Assembly (NCBI GenBank): GCA_020650975.1
Contig: JAIPMN010000546.1
Coordinates: 1-64,000, forward strand
DNA: 64,000 nt
DNA from: Apostichopus californicus
Lineage: Eukaryota; Echinodermata; Holothuroidea; Aspidochirotida; Stichopodidae
Direction of reading: 5' to 3'
Below are positions 1 through 15,100 of the stretch, piece by piece. The notes beneath the pieces were generated by a model. It was not told the DNA's origin. It was given only the letters and a program-made list of their open reading frames with translations, and ran no database searches. A program made the position numbers and the translations under genes. The first letter of the stretch is position 1. Each line of letters opens with the position of its first letter.

Positions 1-185
1 CAAAAAAAAAAAAAAAAAAAGGTAATATTTAGAAACTATTAATTTTATGAGCATTTTTTGGAATTATTTTAAAGCTTGCAAATACAAAGTCCTGACATGG
101 ACATCTCGTAAGTTTGAGGGTTTCCTTGGTACGGAAAGGTGATACAGTTGTTGCTTAAGTCTTATTGGATTAATCTACAACTTAC
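1..185 (-). other. ALDH1L intron 10, partial, at window edge
   Basis: Starts at the exon 10 donor GCA|GTAAGT (185-184) and runs off the window. It holds an A-rich homopolymer at 2-20 and nothing else recognisable. Confidence 0.7.
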
Positions 186-3100
186 TGCATCAAAAGTGAA
201 ATCTTCCTCGTCCAACCCCCGTCCCTTCCGTACAGACAATTGCACAAAAGCCTCCAGAGTGGTTGCCATGTAAACGTCTTCGTTTTTTAGTTCTATATTG
301 CACTTTTGTTTGACTTCTTCCACCAATCTAATTTAAATAAGAGAGAGAGAAAATAAAAAGAGACATGACTGTGGCTGGAAAATTAAAAATGCTATAACTT
401 AACTTTTTACAAATTTTCACCAGCAAAAAAATGTTCTGGGTTCATTAATAACACATCCAAAATAGGAGTAATAACTTTTTCAACATTTGCAGAATATAAA
501 TATTTTAAACCTTTTCTACAGTTTCCGTTAACAAATATATAAACATCGCAACCTCTGGTATAACATATTTGTGGCAAAGATGTATATTTTTTAATCTTAC
601 AATTTTTTAACTTAAGTATCTGGCAACAACAAAGTGTGAGACATCACTCCCATAAAAGAACATAGAAAACCTTTTCACTTGTCTACATTCATTTATCCAA
701 AGGAAAAAAGACAAATGTCACGAAGGTCATTATCCGTAAAGTTTATGACGACTTAACTAATTAATGTATCTGGCAACTGAGAAGACCTTTTTTAAGTGGG
801 CGCATTCATTAATGTATGTTGAATGAAAATTATTTTAGAGATGTAACCTGGCAACAGCAACCTGTTGACATAATTTTTACTTGTGCACATTCATTAATCC
901 AAGGACAGAAGTTTTTAAATATCAGGTAAATGCTGTTCTATGTTCTTTGTATTAATTATTTTAATTTATTAATTTAATTTTTTAAAACCAGTAATCTATG
1001 AATAAACATGGAATAGCTTACCGTGCAACATCCATGGATCCAGCACCCATCTTAAAGAAGTCTGTTTCGTTGGTGATATCGTCGTTGCTAAGAATACCTA
1101 CCCATATGGACTTGAAGAAAGAGAATACAATTTATTTTTTAATTTTATAATTAATTAAAATATGAACATATACACATGCATGATAGCACAGAAAATAAAT
1201 CTTCTGGAATTGTTTCATGAATGAAATAATTTTTTTTTTTTACTTCGATGTGTTCTTGAAAAACATGCGTATTCACACTGAATTGACATAATCTAATTAG
1301 CTTTAAGGATAATCTTTTTGTAAAAAACTTCAGATATTTATTGTTAGGTGAGCTGTCACTACTTTTGCTACTGTTGTTGCAACTGTTCATAGTTGGTGTA
1401 CTCTAATATCATTTATTTATTGATAGGTAAAGAAGATGTTACCTTCAGTCTGCTACGGTTCAAGATGGTTCATGTAATGCTCTTTAAGAATATATTTAAG
1501 TTTTCTTAATATAAATTGTTTATTGATAGATAAGCAAGATGCTACCTTCAGTCCGTTACCATTAAATTAAATGACTACATGGTTCTTAATAAAAATATTT
1601 CATAAGTGAGGTAGATGTTACCTTCATTTTGTATTGCTCATGAAAATGATTGGTATATGTCATTAATTGATATTAACTGATAGGTAAGGTAGATGTAACC
1701 TTCATATTATTTCTGCTCATGAAATGATTGGTTTATGTCATTAGTAATATTAACTGATAGGTAAGGCAGATGTTACCATCAGCCCATCACTACTACTATT
1801 GATGATTCATTAATTGTTCAATGTCAATGTATGTTTTGATGAGTGATTGTTGACAGGTTACGTAGATTGTTCATTGGTGGGAAAGGTCCTCCAGTGACAT
1901 TTCACTGCTGCCACATTGAACAGAATGTTTCCGTCATGATTCTAGGAGACAGTGAGTTCTTTACCTTGATGGTGTCTGCCATCTTGACTTCTTCCTCTGT
2001 CAGTTCCAAGGCTTCTTGTGCTTCTTCTGCTTGGCCGTACTTGTTAGCCGGGATCATCTTACCATCTTCAAACTGTAAGGTCTTTACATTCAGCTATTAG
2101 ATGAAAACAGACAAAGAGGGATAAAATATGCAAATTATACAAGAACAAAAAACATTACACATTGAAATGGTTATACCTATTGCAGTTGTCGGATAGGTTA
2201 ATGAGGTCAAAACGGTAACTAAGAGGATTACACCGTTTTAACTCTTTTCTTGCTGTGTGGATGAAGGAAAGTTTCCATTCAAGATACCATCAATGTTCAC
2301 ACAAAAGAAAAAAAAGAAACAAACTATTTTGAGTTCAAAAGCAAAATAAGAACTTAAAAATCTATTAAGATAGATATTTCATGTGTTACTTTGGTGTATT
2401 GCTGCTTAAGTTACCGTCACTAAGCAACGAGGAAGCGACTCTTTGAAAAGGCAAACAGTATAGTTTCTCTGGACACATGATAACGTCTCCTCCTTGACCA
2501 ATGTTAGTACCCTGTTCTTAACTCACCCCTTGACCATCACTGCCAAAGAAGAGCATGCCTCCTTTGTGTACGATAGCCGGCTTTGACCCTCCTGGCACCT
2601 CTACTTCTGTACCCGAGGGAGCGGATCCTTTGAACAATGATGACCCAAAGAGTGTAACTTTCTGTTTGGTAACAGTCAGACAACAAAAAGAAAATAAAAG
2701 AAAAGAAAAGAAAGATGGTTACCATGGTAATAGTTTTGTGCTAGTTTCAAAGTCCTGTTAATGGACATAGCTTGAAGAAAATGTAAATTTCCCTCCAAGC
2801 AGAGCTATACCGCCACAACAGCCAGTAGATGTTAGGCTTCCACCTTAATCCACTGCCCCAAATCCCAAGCAGAGCTATACCCCACAACAGAGAGTGGATG
2901 TTAGGCTTCCATCTTCATCTACTGCCCCACATCCCAAGCAGAGGTCTACTCCCACAACAGCAAGTGGATGTTAGGCTTCCATCTTCATCCACTGCCCCAT
3001 ATCCCAAGCAGTGCTCTACCCCCACAACAGTAATTGGATGTTAGGCTTCCATCTTCATCCACTGCCCCATATCCCAAGCAGTGCTCTACCCCCACAACAG

Positions 3101-6100
3101 TAATTGGATGTTAGGCTTCCACCTTCATCCACTGCCCCATATCCCAAGCAGTGCTCTACCCCCACAACAGTAATTGGATGTTAGGCTTCCACCTTCATCC
3201 ACTGTCCCATATCCCAAAATATAAATCCAGTCATAGAGAACAATGAATCAATTGTTCTTTTTATGATAATAAGAATCTGTAAAGTACATCTAATGTAGCT
3301 CTTTACTTTTATTTTTGAAAAGGAAACAAGACTTTTGTTATCTTTGGATTCTAGAGATCAGCTACACACTAAAAAGCCTAAGTTTCCAATATTTCATTGG
3401 CTAGTAATGTAACTTTTTTTATTACTCTTAAACTGTGTCGCACCTTATACTATCAGTTAATTTCTATGCTCCATGATGTATAGTAAAGAAGACTGTTACA
3501 ATCTAGAATCATCCTACCTGGCCATCCAGTGTTGCCCACGCTCCCGGTATCTTATCGTTTCCACGAATGAAGTTGTGAATCGTGAGTGCAGGCTGGTCCC
3601 ACTTAATCTAAAGTACAAGGATAAGAAACATGTAAGAATTATGTAAAACGGTTTTTAAGGTTGCATAGATTAATAATGCTATAAAAAAGTTTCTTATGAA
3701 GGCTTCATTGGCAAACAAGGTTTTAACAATTTGGCTAGTTCAAGACTTCCAAATCATTATCCTTGTAGAGAAAGGATCATTTAAACACTAAAAGGCTACG
3801 TGGTGACCTGGAAACATATCAAATCAATATGTTGGAAACTTTGAAAACTGAAATGTAAATTCTCACATGATCAAATGACATATTCACGGTGTAACACAAA
3901 TGTTAGATTTTAAAGACAATGGTAATAGTTTCGGTACCTTGATGTACAAAGTCAACAGGAAACAATCAGTCTATTTGTGGTGTCAAATAACAGTGACACA
4001 ATACAATACAAAAATATAAATTTGGTAAATTTGTTTTCTTAGATTCCAACTCTTTGGTATAAGTATTAAGTTTTCAGAATTGGATTTAACAATGAATTTA
4101 CACTTAAATGCCCGGTCTAAGCTGTTGCAACCATGAATTGGGATTTAAAGGACGATTCCAGACTTATTCTTCATGCAAATACTTTGTAAACATACAAATG
4201 TCCCATCATGTTCAAATTTCACATGAGCTACAAAAAGTGTTACATTTCAAAGAGAAGATGTTAACAGTAAGCCTAGACCTACCACACTTTCATCAATAAT
4301 GTAACCTGTCATAACCTTATTTGCATATTAATCTCTGGGCTGAAATTGTTACTATCGATGCATAATTAGTCTAATTACCAACTCATATCATCATTCACCG
4401 TGCTTGATGACACCGATCACCCGTTACACAGTGATCTCATTGGACGATTCATTGGGCGGAGTGGTAGGATGAGGCCCCCAGCTGCTGGTACAAACCGCTA
4501 CAAACATACCTTTGTTCCAATGGCTGTCACACAATTTAATAATACTTACACCAGATAGGCAGCGTTTCGTTAGATTCATTGTGCAATATTCATAATTACG
4601 ATTCTAATGTTTGATTATTTCATTCTTATTAAACTAGGCTATGTGCAATGTTTTTAGGGTCACCTTTTAGCATACTAGACTATAGTCTCTTTTCTCTTAT
4701 GCATATTATCATTATTTTTATCTGTTTAGGAGCAGTATATTGCTTTTTCAGTTTAATTGTTTTCAAAATTGAATTTTGATCCTTTCGTTTTTGATCCGTT
4801 AGACTGTCGTATAGGTTTTTTTTTCAATTTTTCAGTTTTAGGTTTAAATTCCTTTTAGTTTCGATTCTTATAGTTTGACCATTTTCGAGAGTTTTGTTTC
4901 CTTTTCCTTCATTCAGTTGCAATTCTTATTTTTCTTAATAGTTTAAATTCTTATAATCCTATTAAATTAATATGTGCAATTCATAGTATGGTATCCTTTT
5001 TGTGTATTTTCATGTATACTATTTGTATTATTCTTATTCCATCTTAACATTGTATTGTCTTACTGCGAGCATTTAATTGCCCATTTTTGGTGCTTAATAA
5101 AGTTTATTTGAATTTAAATTCCACAAGAGAAGCAACACAATGGAACCGAACAAAAGACTAAAGTTACATAATTTTTAGCAAGAATATGCAACCAGCCTGC
5201 TTTAACATTATAATTTTTTTTGACATTATCATTTAATATTATCATGTTTTATCATAAACATTAGGAGTGTTAGCTCAGTGGTTATTGCTGGTGCCTTTCA
5301 ATCATAAGGTCCCGAGTTCGTGTCACTCCAAGATTAATATATGCCGTCGAGTTACAGAGTTGTTGACAATTCATAATTATGGACGTTAAAATATGATTCT
5401 AAGAGACTGACTTCAGTCAGCTTGTGGCTTTATAAGCCAATGATGGCTTCTTCGCAACTTCCTGCTCGTAGGAGGATCTAAAATACATACATCGTATAAA
5501 ACTCACCTCTGCTAAAGCCTTCTTCTTCCAAATTTTGTCATAGGTGGCGCCCTCTTCTGTCTGCGGTATACGCGGTGCTTTACCATCGGCGATGAGCCTT
5601 ACTGCCTCTCCCTATTAGACAATAAAAGAAAACCAGACTACATAAAAAAAAAAAAAAATTATAAAAAAAAACTAATTAAGAAAAGAATGATCAATGACGT
5701 GGCTGTTAAGAGGGACTTTTTATAAGTATCTGAGAAGAAATATTGATAATTAAATTAACTGGAATGGCCATACATAAGTTGTAAATGCTAATGCTTCCCA
5801 ATGACTTTACATTCTGAAGTTGTTCTACCAGTCTGTGGTCCTGACTGTATTAACATCCAATTTTATTTGTTTCTTTGACAGTATGACTGGGAAATGCAAG
5901 TTGAAATGTGTCTGGAAGCTGGTTGAATGCTGAACTGGTTCTCATCTTTCATCTTAGTCATCCTTATAAAGAAGGTATGGGGGTAGTTAGTAGTATGAAA
6001 GATAAATTAGGACTTCTCTTTAGCCATACTTTAATAGAGGTTTGGAATTAAATTACATCTATCTTGTATTTGACACCAGTATTCAGGCAAAAGCAAAGTT

Positions 6101-9100
6101 TAATTTTATAGAGTGTCTGGATGGGCGTGCTTGTGTTCAATTGTTATGTCAATGTTATGTTATGTTGTGAAAATGTTATAATTAATAATAATATTACTAC
6201 TTATTTATATCGCGCATTATGAAGATGGTCGCAATGGGCATTACAAGAAACAAAATGAGCATAGTAGAACAAAAACTCAAAGATACATGAAAGGATTGAA
6301 AACATTACAAGGTCCAATAAGGGTGGCACGTGTAATGTTTTTATGCACACTATTTTATGTCATGCTATTGTTTATGATGTAAAAGTTATGGTTTGTTATG
6401 CTATGCTATGTTTTGTGATGTAAAAGTTATGCTATGTTATGTTAGCTTTGCTATGTTTGTGTTGTAAAAGTTATGTGTTGTTATGCTATGTTATGCCTAT
6501 TATGTTATGCTATGTTTTTGTGATGTAAAAGTTATGTGTTGTTATGCTATGTTATGATATGTTTTGCGATATGAAAGTTATGTGTTGTTACGCTATGCTG
6601 TTTTGTGATGTAAAAGTTATGGTTTGTTATGCTATATTATGATATGTTTTGTGATACAAAAGTTATGTGTTGTTATGCTATGTTTTGTTGTGATGTAAAA
6701 GTTATGGTTTGTTATGCTATGCTATGTTTTTGATGTAAAAGTTACATGTTCTTATGTTATGCTATGTTATGTTTTATATGTAATGGTAATGTTATGTTTC
6801 TTTGTCTGATATTGTCAATGCAATGATTCCCTATAAATAACGTCTTTTTGCATAATTAATTGTTTCCTTTTGCCCTATATGAAACAATATTACTGTAAGT
6901 TTGCTCTTAAGTACAAACCATAGCTTTGATACCCTCAGGATATAGAAACCTATTGTACAGGGTATCCACAGTGTCATCTGGTTCTACCACGCACTCCTTC
7001 TGCAAGAGGATGGGCCCAGTGTCTAACCCATCATCTGCCCAAAAGATAGAGAATCCACCTTTCGCATCTCCACTCATAAGTGTCCTGTGAAAACAACAGA
7101 AACCAACGGCTTAGAAGAAACAGTACCACAATGCAATTTTAAACATTGTTATCAACAAATAACTTCATCAATTCATATTACTGTACATGCTTCCATACAT
7201 AATTCGGTAAATTTATTTGAATAAACGTGAACAAAAAAAACAAAAAACGTTTTCATTTCATATTCTTGGGAAAGCAGGTGCAGTAACAAATGCATTTTAA
7301 TATTATTATTTCCTATACTGCAAATGATAGGGTTAATTCCACTGAGTACACATATCATGTATACACCATACACATATACATTGTACACATATACATATAC
7401 TGCTGATCAATGATCTGAATAAGCGACAGATGTGTTCAAATGCAGTCACCGTTGAGCAGAGTTATCACCATGGAAACCTTGCCATACAAAATTTAAACAA
7501 AGAATAGAATCTGTTTAAGTCATTTGAAAAACAATTTCCGGTACCCATTTGATAATCTGTTCTACAAATTTGACAATTTTGAAGGATTTGCAGAAGAATC
7601 AGGGGTGATTCTTATGACCTGCATACACAGATGAGTTAATATAATACCATGTCCACTATAGCCTTACACAAATATATTTCTTCTTACATAAATCCTGTAC
7701 ACAATGGTTTTTCAAGTCAACAAAGTATATTTCTCATGAAATACTGAATACATTACACTTCAGTGTACCAAAACCAAAGTGCTTGCATTTGGGTAGCAGT
7801 GTGCCCATTATGCATATCATTTAGTTATGCCATACAGTATATATTCCATCTTTAATACAGCAGATACTTTTGGCAAGCTGTCAGTACACACTACTATAGT
7901 AACTGATAAAAACGAAAATGTTAGATCAAAATCAGTTAGCAACAATCTCTCTTGATGACTAACAAACTGAGATAACCCCTCTGACTTTCCAGAAGTGTGA
8001 TGGTTTCATGAACTCCACAAGTTGAAATAGAAGTTCACCAGAAATTACCTCAAAATTGATCTACCATCATTAGATCTACCATCATTAGATCACATGATCA
8101 CATTATTAGATCACATGATCACATCATTAGATCACATGATCTACCATCATTAGATCTACTGTACCATCATTAGATCACATGATCACATCAATAGATCACA
8201 TGATCACATCATTAGATCACATGATCTACCATAATTAGATCTACCATCATTAGATCACATGATCACATCAATAGATCACATGATCACATCATTATATCAC
8301 ATGATCTACCATTATTAGATCTACCATCATTAGATCTACAACAGTTAGCAACAATCTCTCTTGCAACTAACAAACTGAGATTTACCCCTTTGACTTTCCA
8401 GAGGTGCTATGATATCATAAACTTCACAAGTTGAAATAGAAGTTCGCAAACGATAAGCAAACTCTATTAATAGTCACTGCTAAACATAGCACCGCACTGT
8501 TATGAGTACATCAAAATACAAACAACAAATGCTTGATAAGACTGGTTCACGGTACTTTTATTTGCTTGACGAGCCCCCTTAGGTCAAACAACCTTATCTC
8601 AGTAAGTGTCGATAAAAGATGACACAGAAGCGTCAAACTTTGATAGATCTGTAATTTAACAGATGGTATTTATGGATATCAATCCATAGATTGCACATCC
8701 CTACCATAAAATGCCAAACTGCTCCAATTTAAGGAGTACACAGATCAAGGACTTGATCGGGATAACGACTTTACCATCGACCCTACCATCAACCTTAACA
8801 TCGACCCTACCATCGATCCTACCAACAACTGACATTTCCGGCACTTGACACCATACAGTATCATCACTTGACACTGTATAGTATCATCACTTGACACGAT
8901 AAAGTATCATCACTTTACACGATACAGTATCATCACTTGACACGATACAGTATCATCACTTGACACGATACAGTATCATCACTTTACATGATACAGTATC
9001 ATCACTTAACGATTGCTAGTGTAGCCGATCTGTTGACATTCTTGCTGGTGCTGATAAACACAGCTCTTTCCCACGGATCAAAATTAATAAGCGTGTCTAC

Positions 9101-12100
9101 CTATCGACCCTACCATTGACCCTCGACCTTTCCATCGATCCTACCATCGACTGATATTTCAGGCACTTTACACGATACAGTATCATCACTTTACACGATA
9201 CAGTATCATCACTTTACACGATACAGTATCATCACTTTACACGATACAGTATCATCACTTTACACGATACAGTATCATCACTTAACGATTGCTAGTGTAG
9301 CCGAACTGTTGACATTCTTGCTGGTGCTGATAAACACAGCTCTTTCCCACGGATCAAAATTAATAAGCGTGTCTACCTATCGACCCTACCATTGACCCTC
9401 GACCCTTCCATCGATCCTACCATCGACTGATATTTCAGGCACTTTACACGATACAGTATCATCACTTTACACGATACAGTATCATCACTTTACACGATAC
9501 AGTATCATCACTTTACACGATACAGTATCATCACTTTATACGATACAGTATCATCACTTTACACGATACAGTATCATCACTTTACACGATACAGTATCAT
9601 CACTTAACGATTGCTAGGGTAGCCGAACTGTTGTCATTCTTGCTGGTGCTGACAAACACAGCTCTTTCCCACAGATTAAAATTAATAAGCACGTCTACCT
9701 TTAACTCGAAAACATGACCAAACTTTTCATGAGATAAGAAAGAGGTGAAAGAAAAAAGCAAATTGCTGAGTTCAATGTGTGTCTGTGGCAGTTGTTTTGT
9801 TAGCATCGTAAATTTTCTACTGATTAAAAATGCGAGCGACGGCACAATTGGCATCTGATATATGAGGGTTATGATCTATCGTGAGACAACAGCACGAGCA
9901 GGAGTGCAAGTTTAATTATGTGCCTGGTATGTGAAGGAATCGGGGAACAAGGCTCTAAGCAGTGGTGGGAGTTCTTTCGACCCATTGCAATGTAAAATAT
10001 ACATCTTGGTTGGAAAGTTTCTGATTCAATGGAAAGAGTTTTGCTGTAACCTTGCATGGGTTGTGTGGATACCTAATGACAGCTGTGTTAAAGGGGATGC
10101 ACATATAGCAAGAATACAAACGTATGTTTTGCTCTTTAGCTCATTAATGGCATTGATTTAAAAAAATTAATAAATAATTTTGTTTAAAAATGGCGATACT
10201 GGCATTAATTGCATTACACCACACGATGTAAACACACCCAAGACATTGTGATACCTTTATCACAATGTTTCATACAAAACATATGTTTCATACAAAACAT
10301 ATGTTTCATACAAAACATATGTTTGGGATGTTTTGTACAAAACATCCCAAACCAAAAAAACAAATGAAACAACGGCACCAGGACGACATACCAGTTGATA
10401 GCAGAGGCGCCTCTGTGTCTCGGAAGTATGGATGGATGGTAGATGATGGAACCATTCTTTGGATGGTCAATAACATCCATGGGGATGAACTGGGAACAGA
10501 ACGGGAGCACGTTGAGCTCGGCACCGACGCTGGCATACTGGTCCACGACGTCCTTGATGGACTCACCTTTGACCCGCCACTTGGGAAACTTGAAAACATT
10601 GACGCCGTCATTCTGCGCAGCAGTAGCTGTCGTCAAGCGGAAATTAATAAAGTTCTAGTTAAAACTACTGAAATATCACATGAATAAACAGACTACTGTA
10701 GCTATGTATATGAAACATTCCACTTGGTACCTTTACAAACCCTTTCATTTCTTCCGTAAATAGTAGAAGTCATATATATTCAAATACCACGTAACCCACG
10801 GTATGATTATTGAATCTTTGCAAATATACGCCACACTGTGCAAAGTATGTTAGAGATTAATGATAGATAATGGTAAACACAATTAGTGAAAACAATGCCA
10901 TGAGATATGCGGGCAATGATTACGACACGTTAGCAACCAAAAGTAATCAGACCTTGGTTCAGAAAAATTAAGTTTTTAGACTCAACATGGAGCTGCTTTG
11001 ACAACTTTCAGCAGAAAATGTTAATTGCGTTGATCAAAATCTACAACGAAATGCTGGGTGTTTTACATTTTCTAAAATTGCAGTATGTAACCGTAACAAC
11101 AATTGTGCATTTATGTTAGGTACAGTTATATACTGACTCAGTGAAGAGCATCAAAACATCATAACAAAACCTGTGACCTTCCACAGTATCCATGGAGACA
11201 GTGTGACTTATGTTCGAAAATTGAACACATTTCAGTTGTTACTGCAAATGACCTTGGGCCTACACAGATTTCAATATATAGTTCCAGGTGCTCTTTAATG
11301 CTTTATGTTTATTACTGTGAATTTCTGTTCATTGATAGATCATTTCTGGACTTTCAGAGCAAAATGTTAGAAGGGCAAAGATTGTTAATGGGCAGAGGAC
11401 ATGTACAGTACCCAGTGGATCGGCCCGGCCTTTCACATCGGGGATGGTGAATACGCCAACAATCTCGTGACCGTCCTTCCTCAGCAGCTTGTAGACCTCT
11501 TCTCCAAACTGACTCTGGCCGATGATTGCAATCTTCAAGTTTGACATGATTTTCTGAAAGTTGAAAAAGTTTATAAAGGATACAGGAGCAGCCACATTTG
11601 GACAAATTATACTAAACATAAATCGTTATTGTCTTAAATGGATGTCAAATGTCAATTCAAAATCCCAAAAAAGAAACATTGAACTGATTACATGTAACGA
11701 CTACAGATGACTGAGAAAGTCACATACATTCTGCAGAATATTGAATGAGCTTGAGCAATTTCATTCAACAAATTTTTAATGATCCGCCCTCCCCTCCCCC
11801 TTCACAAAGTATCTTGATGACATGCATGTTATCGATGGAACAGAACGATGTGAGAGACCGGGCTGTCGGAAGGTTGAGGTGGGTGGGTTGATGTGTTGGT
11901 GACTCGATGCTCTTGGGAGGAGATGGGGTTCTATTTCTTTCTTTTTTTTTTGCGTCAAAGAAAAGGAACATGAATTCATGTTATGCCTCCAAGCACTTAC
12001 AGTATGTCGTTATGTGTAGAGAAGTACAGTCTGAATTTACCAATGACACATACTTTGCCAGCAGCTCCCCTTTACAGAAGTGCTCAACTTATTTTCTCCC

Positions 12101-15100
12101 CACTTTGTTCTTGGACGATTCCGGTTCGCGGAACATTTCTCGAAAGTTACACGACGGGTCGAATCGGGGAGGTGAGATCGCCAACTGTCAGACACATGCT
12201 GGTCGGTCTTACTTTCCAGTTACCGTACTGTATGTTACCGTACCATTATCTCTAATTTCATATCTTCCTACGGATACATAAATGATGTTTACTTTCATAA
12301 GTACAACGAGCAAGCGACTCTTCTTCAAATAAGTTTTAAGTGGAATACTGTAATGACGCCGGTACTCAAAACACTGCACATAGATTAGACATAGAATTCC
12401 CAACATGTTGACCCACTTGAATCTTATCTATCTAATGTGCACATAAATGCTCTGCTGAGTACAGTAGTCAAGGTAAATTAAAGACCTAACAGATACGAAA
12501 CAGAACGACGGGCATCAAGTCACGTCACTAGTGTACTGTGAACACTGAAATTACCCCTGTAGGCTTTGATACAGGGTGCGACCCTGGTTGAACACAGAGG
12601 TCAGAATCAATATATCTTGTTGTATAGTAAAGTAGTCAAAGTCTGAATCATGGGAGCCCTGGCATATCTGTGTAACAAGCACCATTTACCACCATTATCC
12701 TATGTTCATCAGATCAGGTCTGGTTCAAATGTAAACAACGGGGCATTTAAATGCACCACAAATTTGCATAAATTTGCTATTGCTCTTGGCAACGGTCATG
12801 ATGTTACAGTCATTTAAGTTACAGGTCCCCAACAAATTCCCTGATATTTGAATGGAACTCTACTGGTTGGTGTAATAAATTCAAGTGCAGTCAAACAAGT
12901 ACACTAGACATAGTTCACAAAGCAGAGATCTGCACTGCCCAAAGAGTGTAAAAGAAACCAAAAGTCAGTGTTTGATAACATTGTGTATGACAATTCATTG
13001 ATCGAATTTGCACAGCAGCTCAACAGAAGAACACATTTGTTTTTTTGTGTAAAGATCAGTTCAGTTGAGTGACCAAATACAATCCCTAACCTTCCTGAAA
13101 TGACCATGAACCAAACAAAAGAAGACCAAAGTATACCTAGTGATTGGTTCCAAATTCTCTTGCTGCCAACTTTACTCATTAAATTAACTACTAACTGAAG
13201 TACATACCAATCCTTCAATAGAAAAAACTGGTTGAAACTAGTTTGAACCAGTTCCAAGTTGTTGTGAATGACCTTTTACCCACAAAGCACATATCAACAA
13301 CCTTGTATACAGAGTATACTCAAGGACAATTTTAGGTCAATTCCCCCCCTTGTGTCAACTTAAGTTATCAGCTCTCAAATAGTCACACCTCCAGTGTGCA
13401 AACCAAAACATTAAGATTTTTGAACTCTAGTGCATACAGTTCATGAATGGAAACCTGACTTAAATGTTCTGACTTGACAATCTTAAAGGGATACTAATGG
13501 CTAAAGTTGATTATTTAACAACATTGCTGAAAAGATTATAAATCTTTGGCAAAAACATCACCACCCTCATGTAGCATTTCGTATCCCGAAGATGTGAATT
13601 TTAAAAGTTTTGGTAATATTTTGTAATTTTTTGCATCTGGCAACAGCAGAATGGATGATTTCATCACTGAGGCAATTCAGCTGAAAATGTCTCTGTTTTT
13701 TGTTTATAATTTTTTTAATTATTTATCCACAGAGGAAAAAGAATACCTTCTACAAAAAAGATACAATTCTTGGTGAAATCTCTTTAGTACACAGAACTTT
13801 GACAGCTAGGTTAGCATTGCAAATGAATTAATTACGTTTCAAGGATAAATGAACAAGAAGTTAATAATAGCCAAAGTATAGCTTCCAAAGAGCATGAAAC
13901 CAGATGACATCACATACCCCCTACTGTGATCCAAACTGCAGTTTGCAGGTTGCAGGCTTAGGCAGTCTAAATAGGTCACATTCAACCAACCATATCTGGA
14001 ATTAGGGTCAGGGTATTGAGAAGGGGTACTCCATTTGCAGTGTGGAATATTTTTCTAAGTGTCACATTGTTTGTCACCAGAAATCCTTTTAGTTGACAGG
14101 TCTACCAAGAAATGGTACAAGTTTAAAGGGAAGAACTGTATTTTCATGGAGATTTCAAACAGACTACCACAGATTAAAGTTGTTTTCTTTATATACTATT
14201 TCCATTTTTTCCCCCAGTAAAAACTTCTAAAATATTCTTCTTCATGCACGTTAAGTAAGAGTCATTTATATGAGGGAACTCTTCAGTTTAGTAAACCAAC
14301 CAATCAAATAGCCATGAAAACTATATGGAAAACTAAAACCAAGTAACCAAAAGGTCACAGGCAAAATTCTTGGGAAAGTACTGTTCTTGTGTGGACTTTT
14401 CTCTCCATCAATACAGCACTTGATAGCTAAGCCGGTTTAAATATTTAATGAAAATATGACAATTTAATGTACAGCAAATTCCTCTGTATGAATAGCTGAT
14501 CACACATATTTATCAGGTGACCATCTCACATGTGTACTGAAACATCAAACAGCTGTTATACAATGATAAAGATATACTAGGAACATTTAGTGTACAGTTA
14601 TATACATCCACAATCTGAAAGATACTTATAAGCTTATTTCAGTTTCAAATGCATTCAGCAAGTGCCGATGCAGCGGCCAACACTTATCAAGGCTATATCG
14701 CATATATTGTAATGTTTTCCACAGCTGCCCTGCAGTTTATGTTGAAGTCTATTTATATACACTATAGACTCTCTACACACACACAGTACGTGTACAGTAA
14801 CCAGAGCAACGTACTATAGAGTGCACGAAAGTTAATGTTAATTCTTACAGAAGGCCTCGACGGAATTACTTCCTCCTGTGTATAGCATATATGGCATGAT
14901 TACTCTGCTCTGGATTAATCATACATTTCAAATAGGTCAAAGGTTACATTATGTAAATAGTCTCCAAAGTGATCATGTATCCATGGTGAGCATTGTCAAG
15001 AACCATACATTGTCCTGCATTTATAACAAGTCTACTGTTGTGTCAGACAGGTCAACTTGTTGAGGAACCCATGGTGTATCATAATGTTCAATGGTACAGT

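Noticed and set aside
5264-5330. Functional tRNA gene
   Set aside because: Acceptor stem and box A are good, but box B deviates, the anticodon arm has an irregular loop and the T arm does not fold. A SINE body follows directly.
10265-10687. 140-residue plus-strand open frame
   Set aside because: Antisense shadow of ALDH1L exon 3, whose minus-strand reading matches the formyltransferase domain residue by residue.
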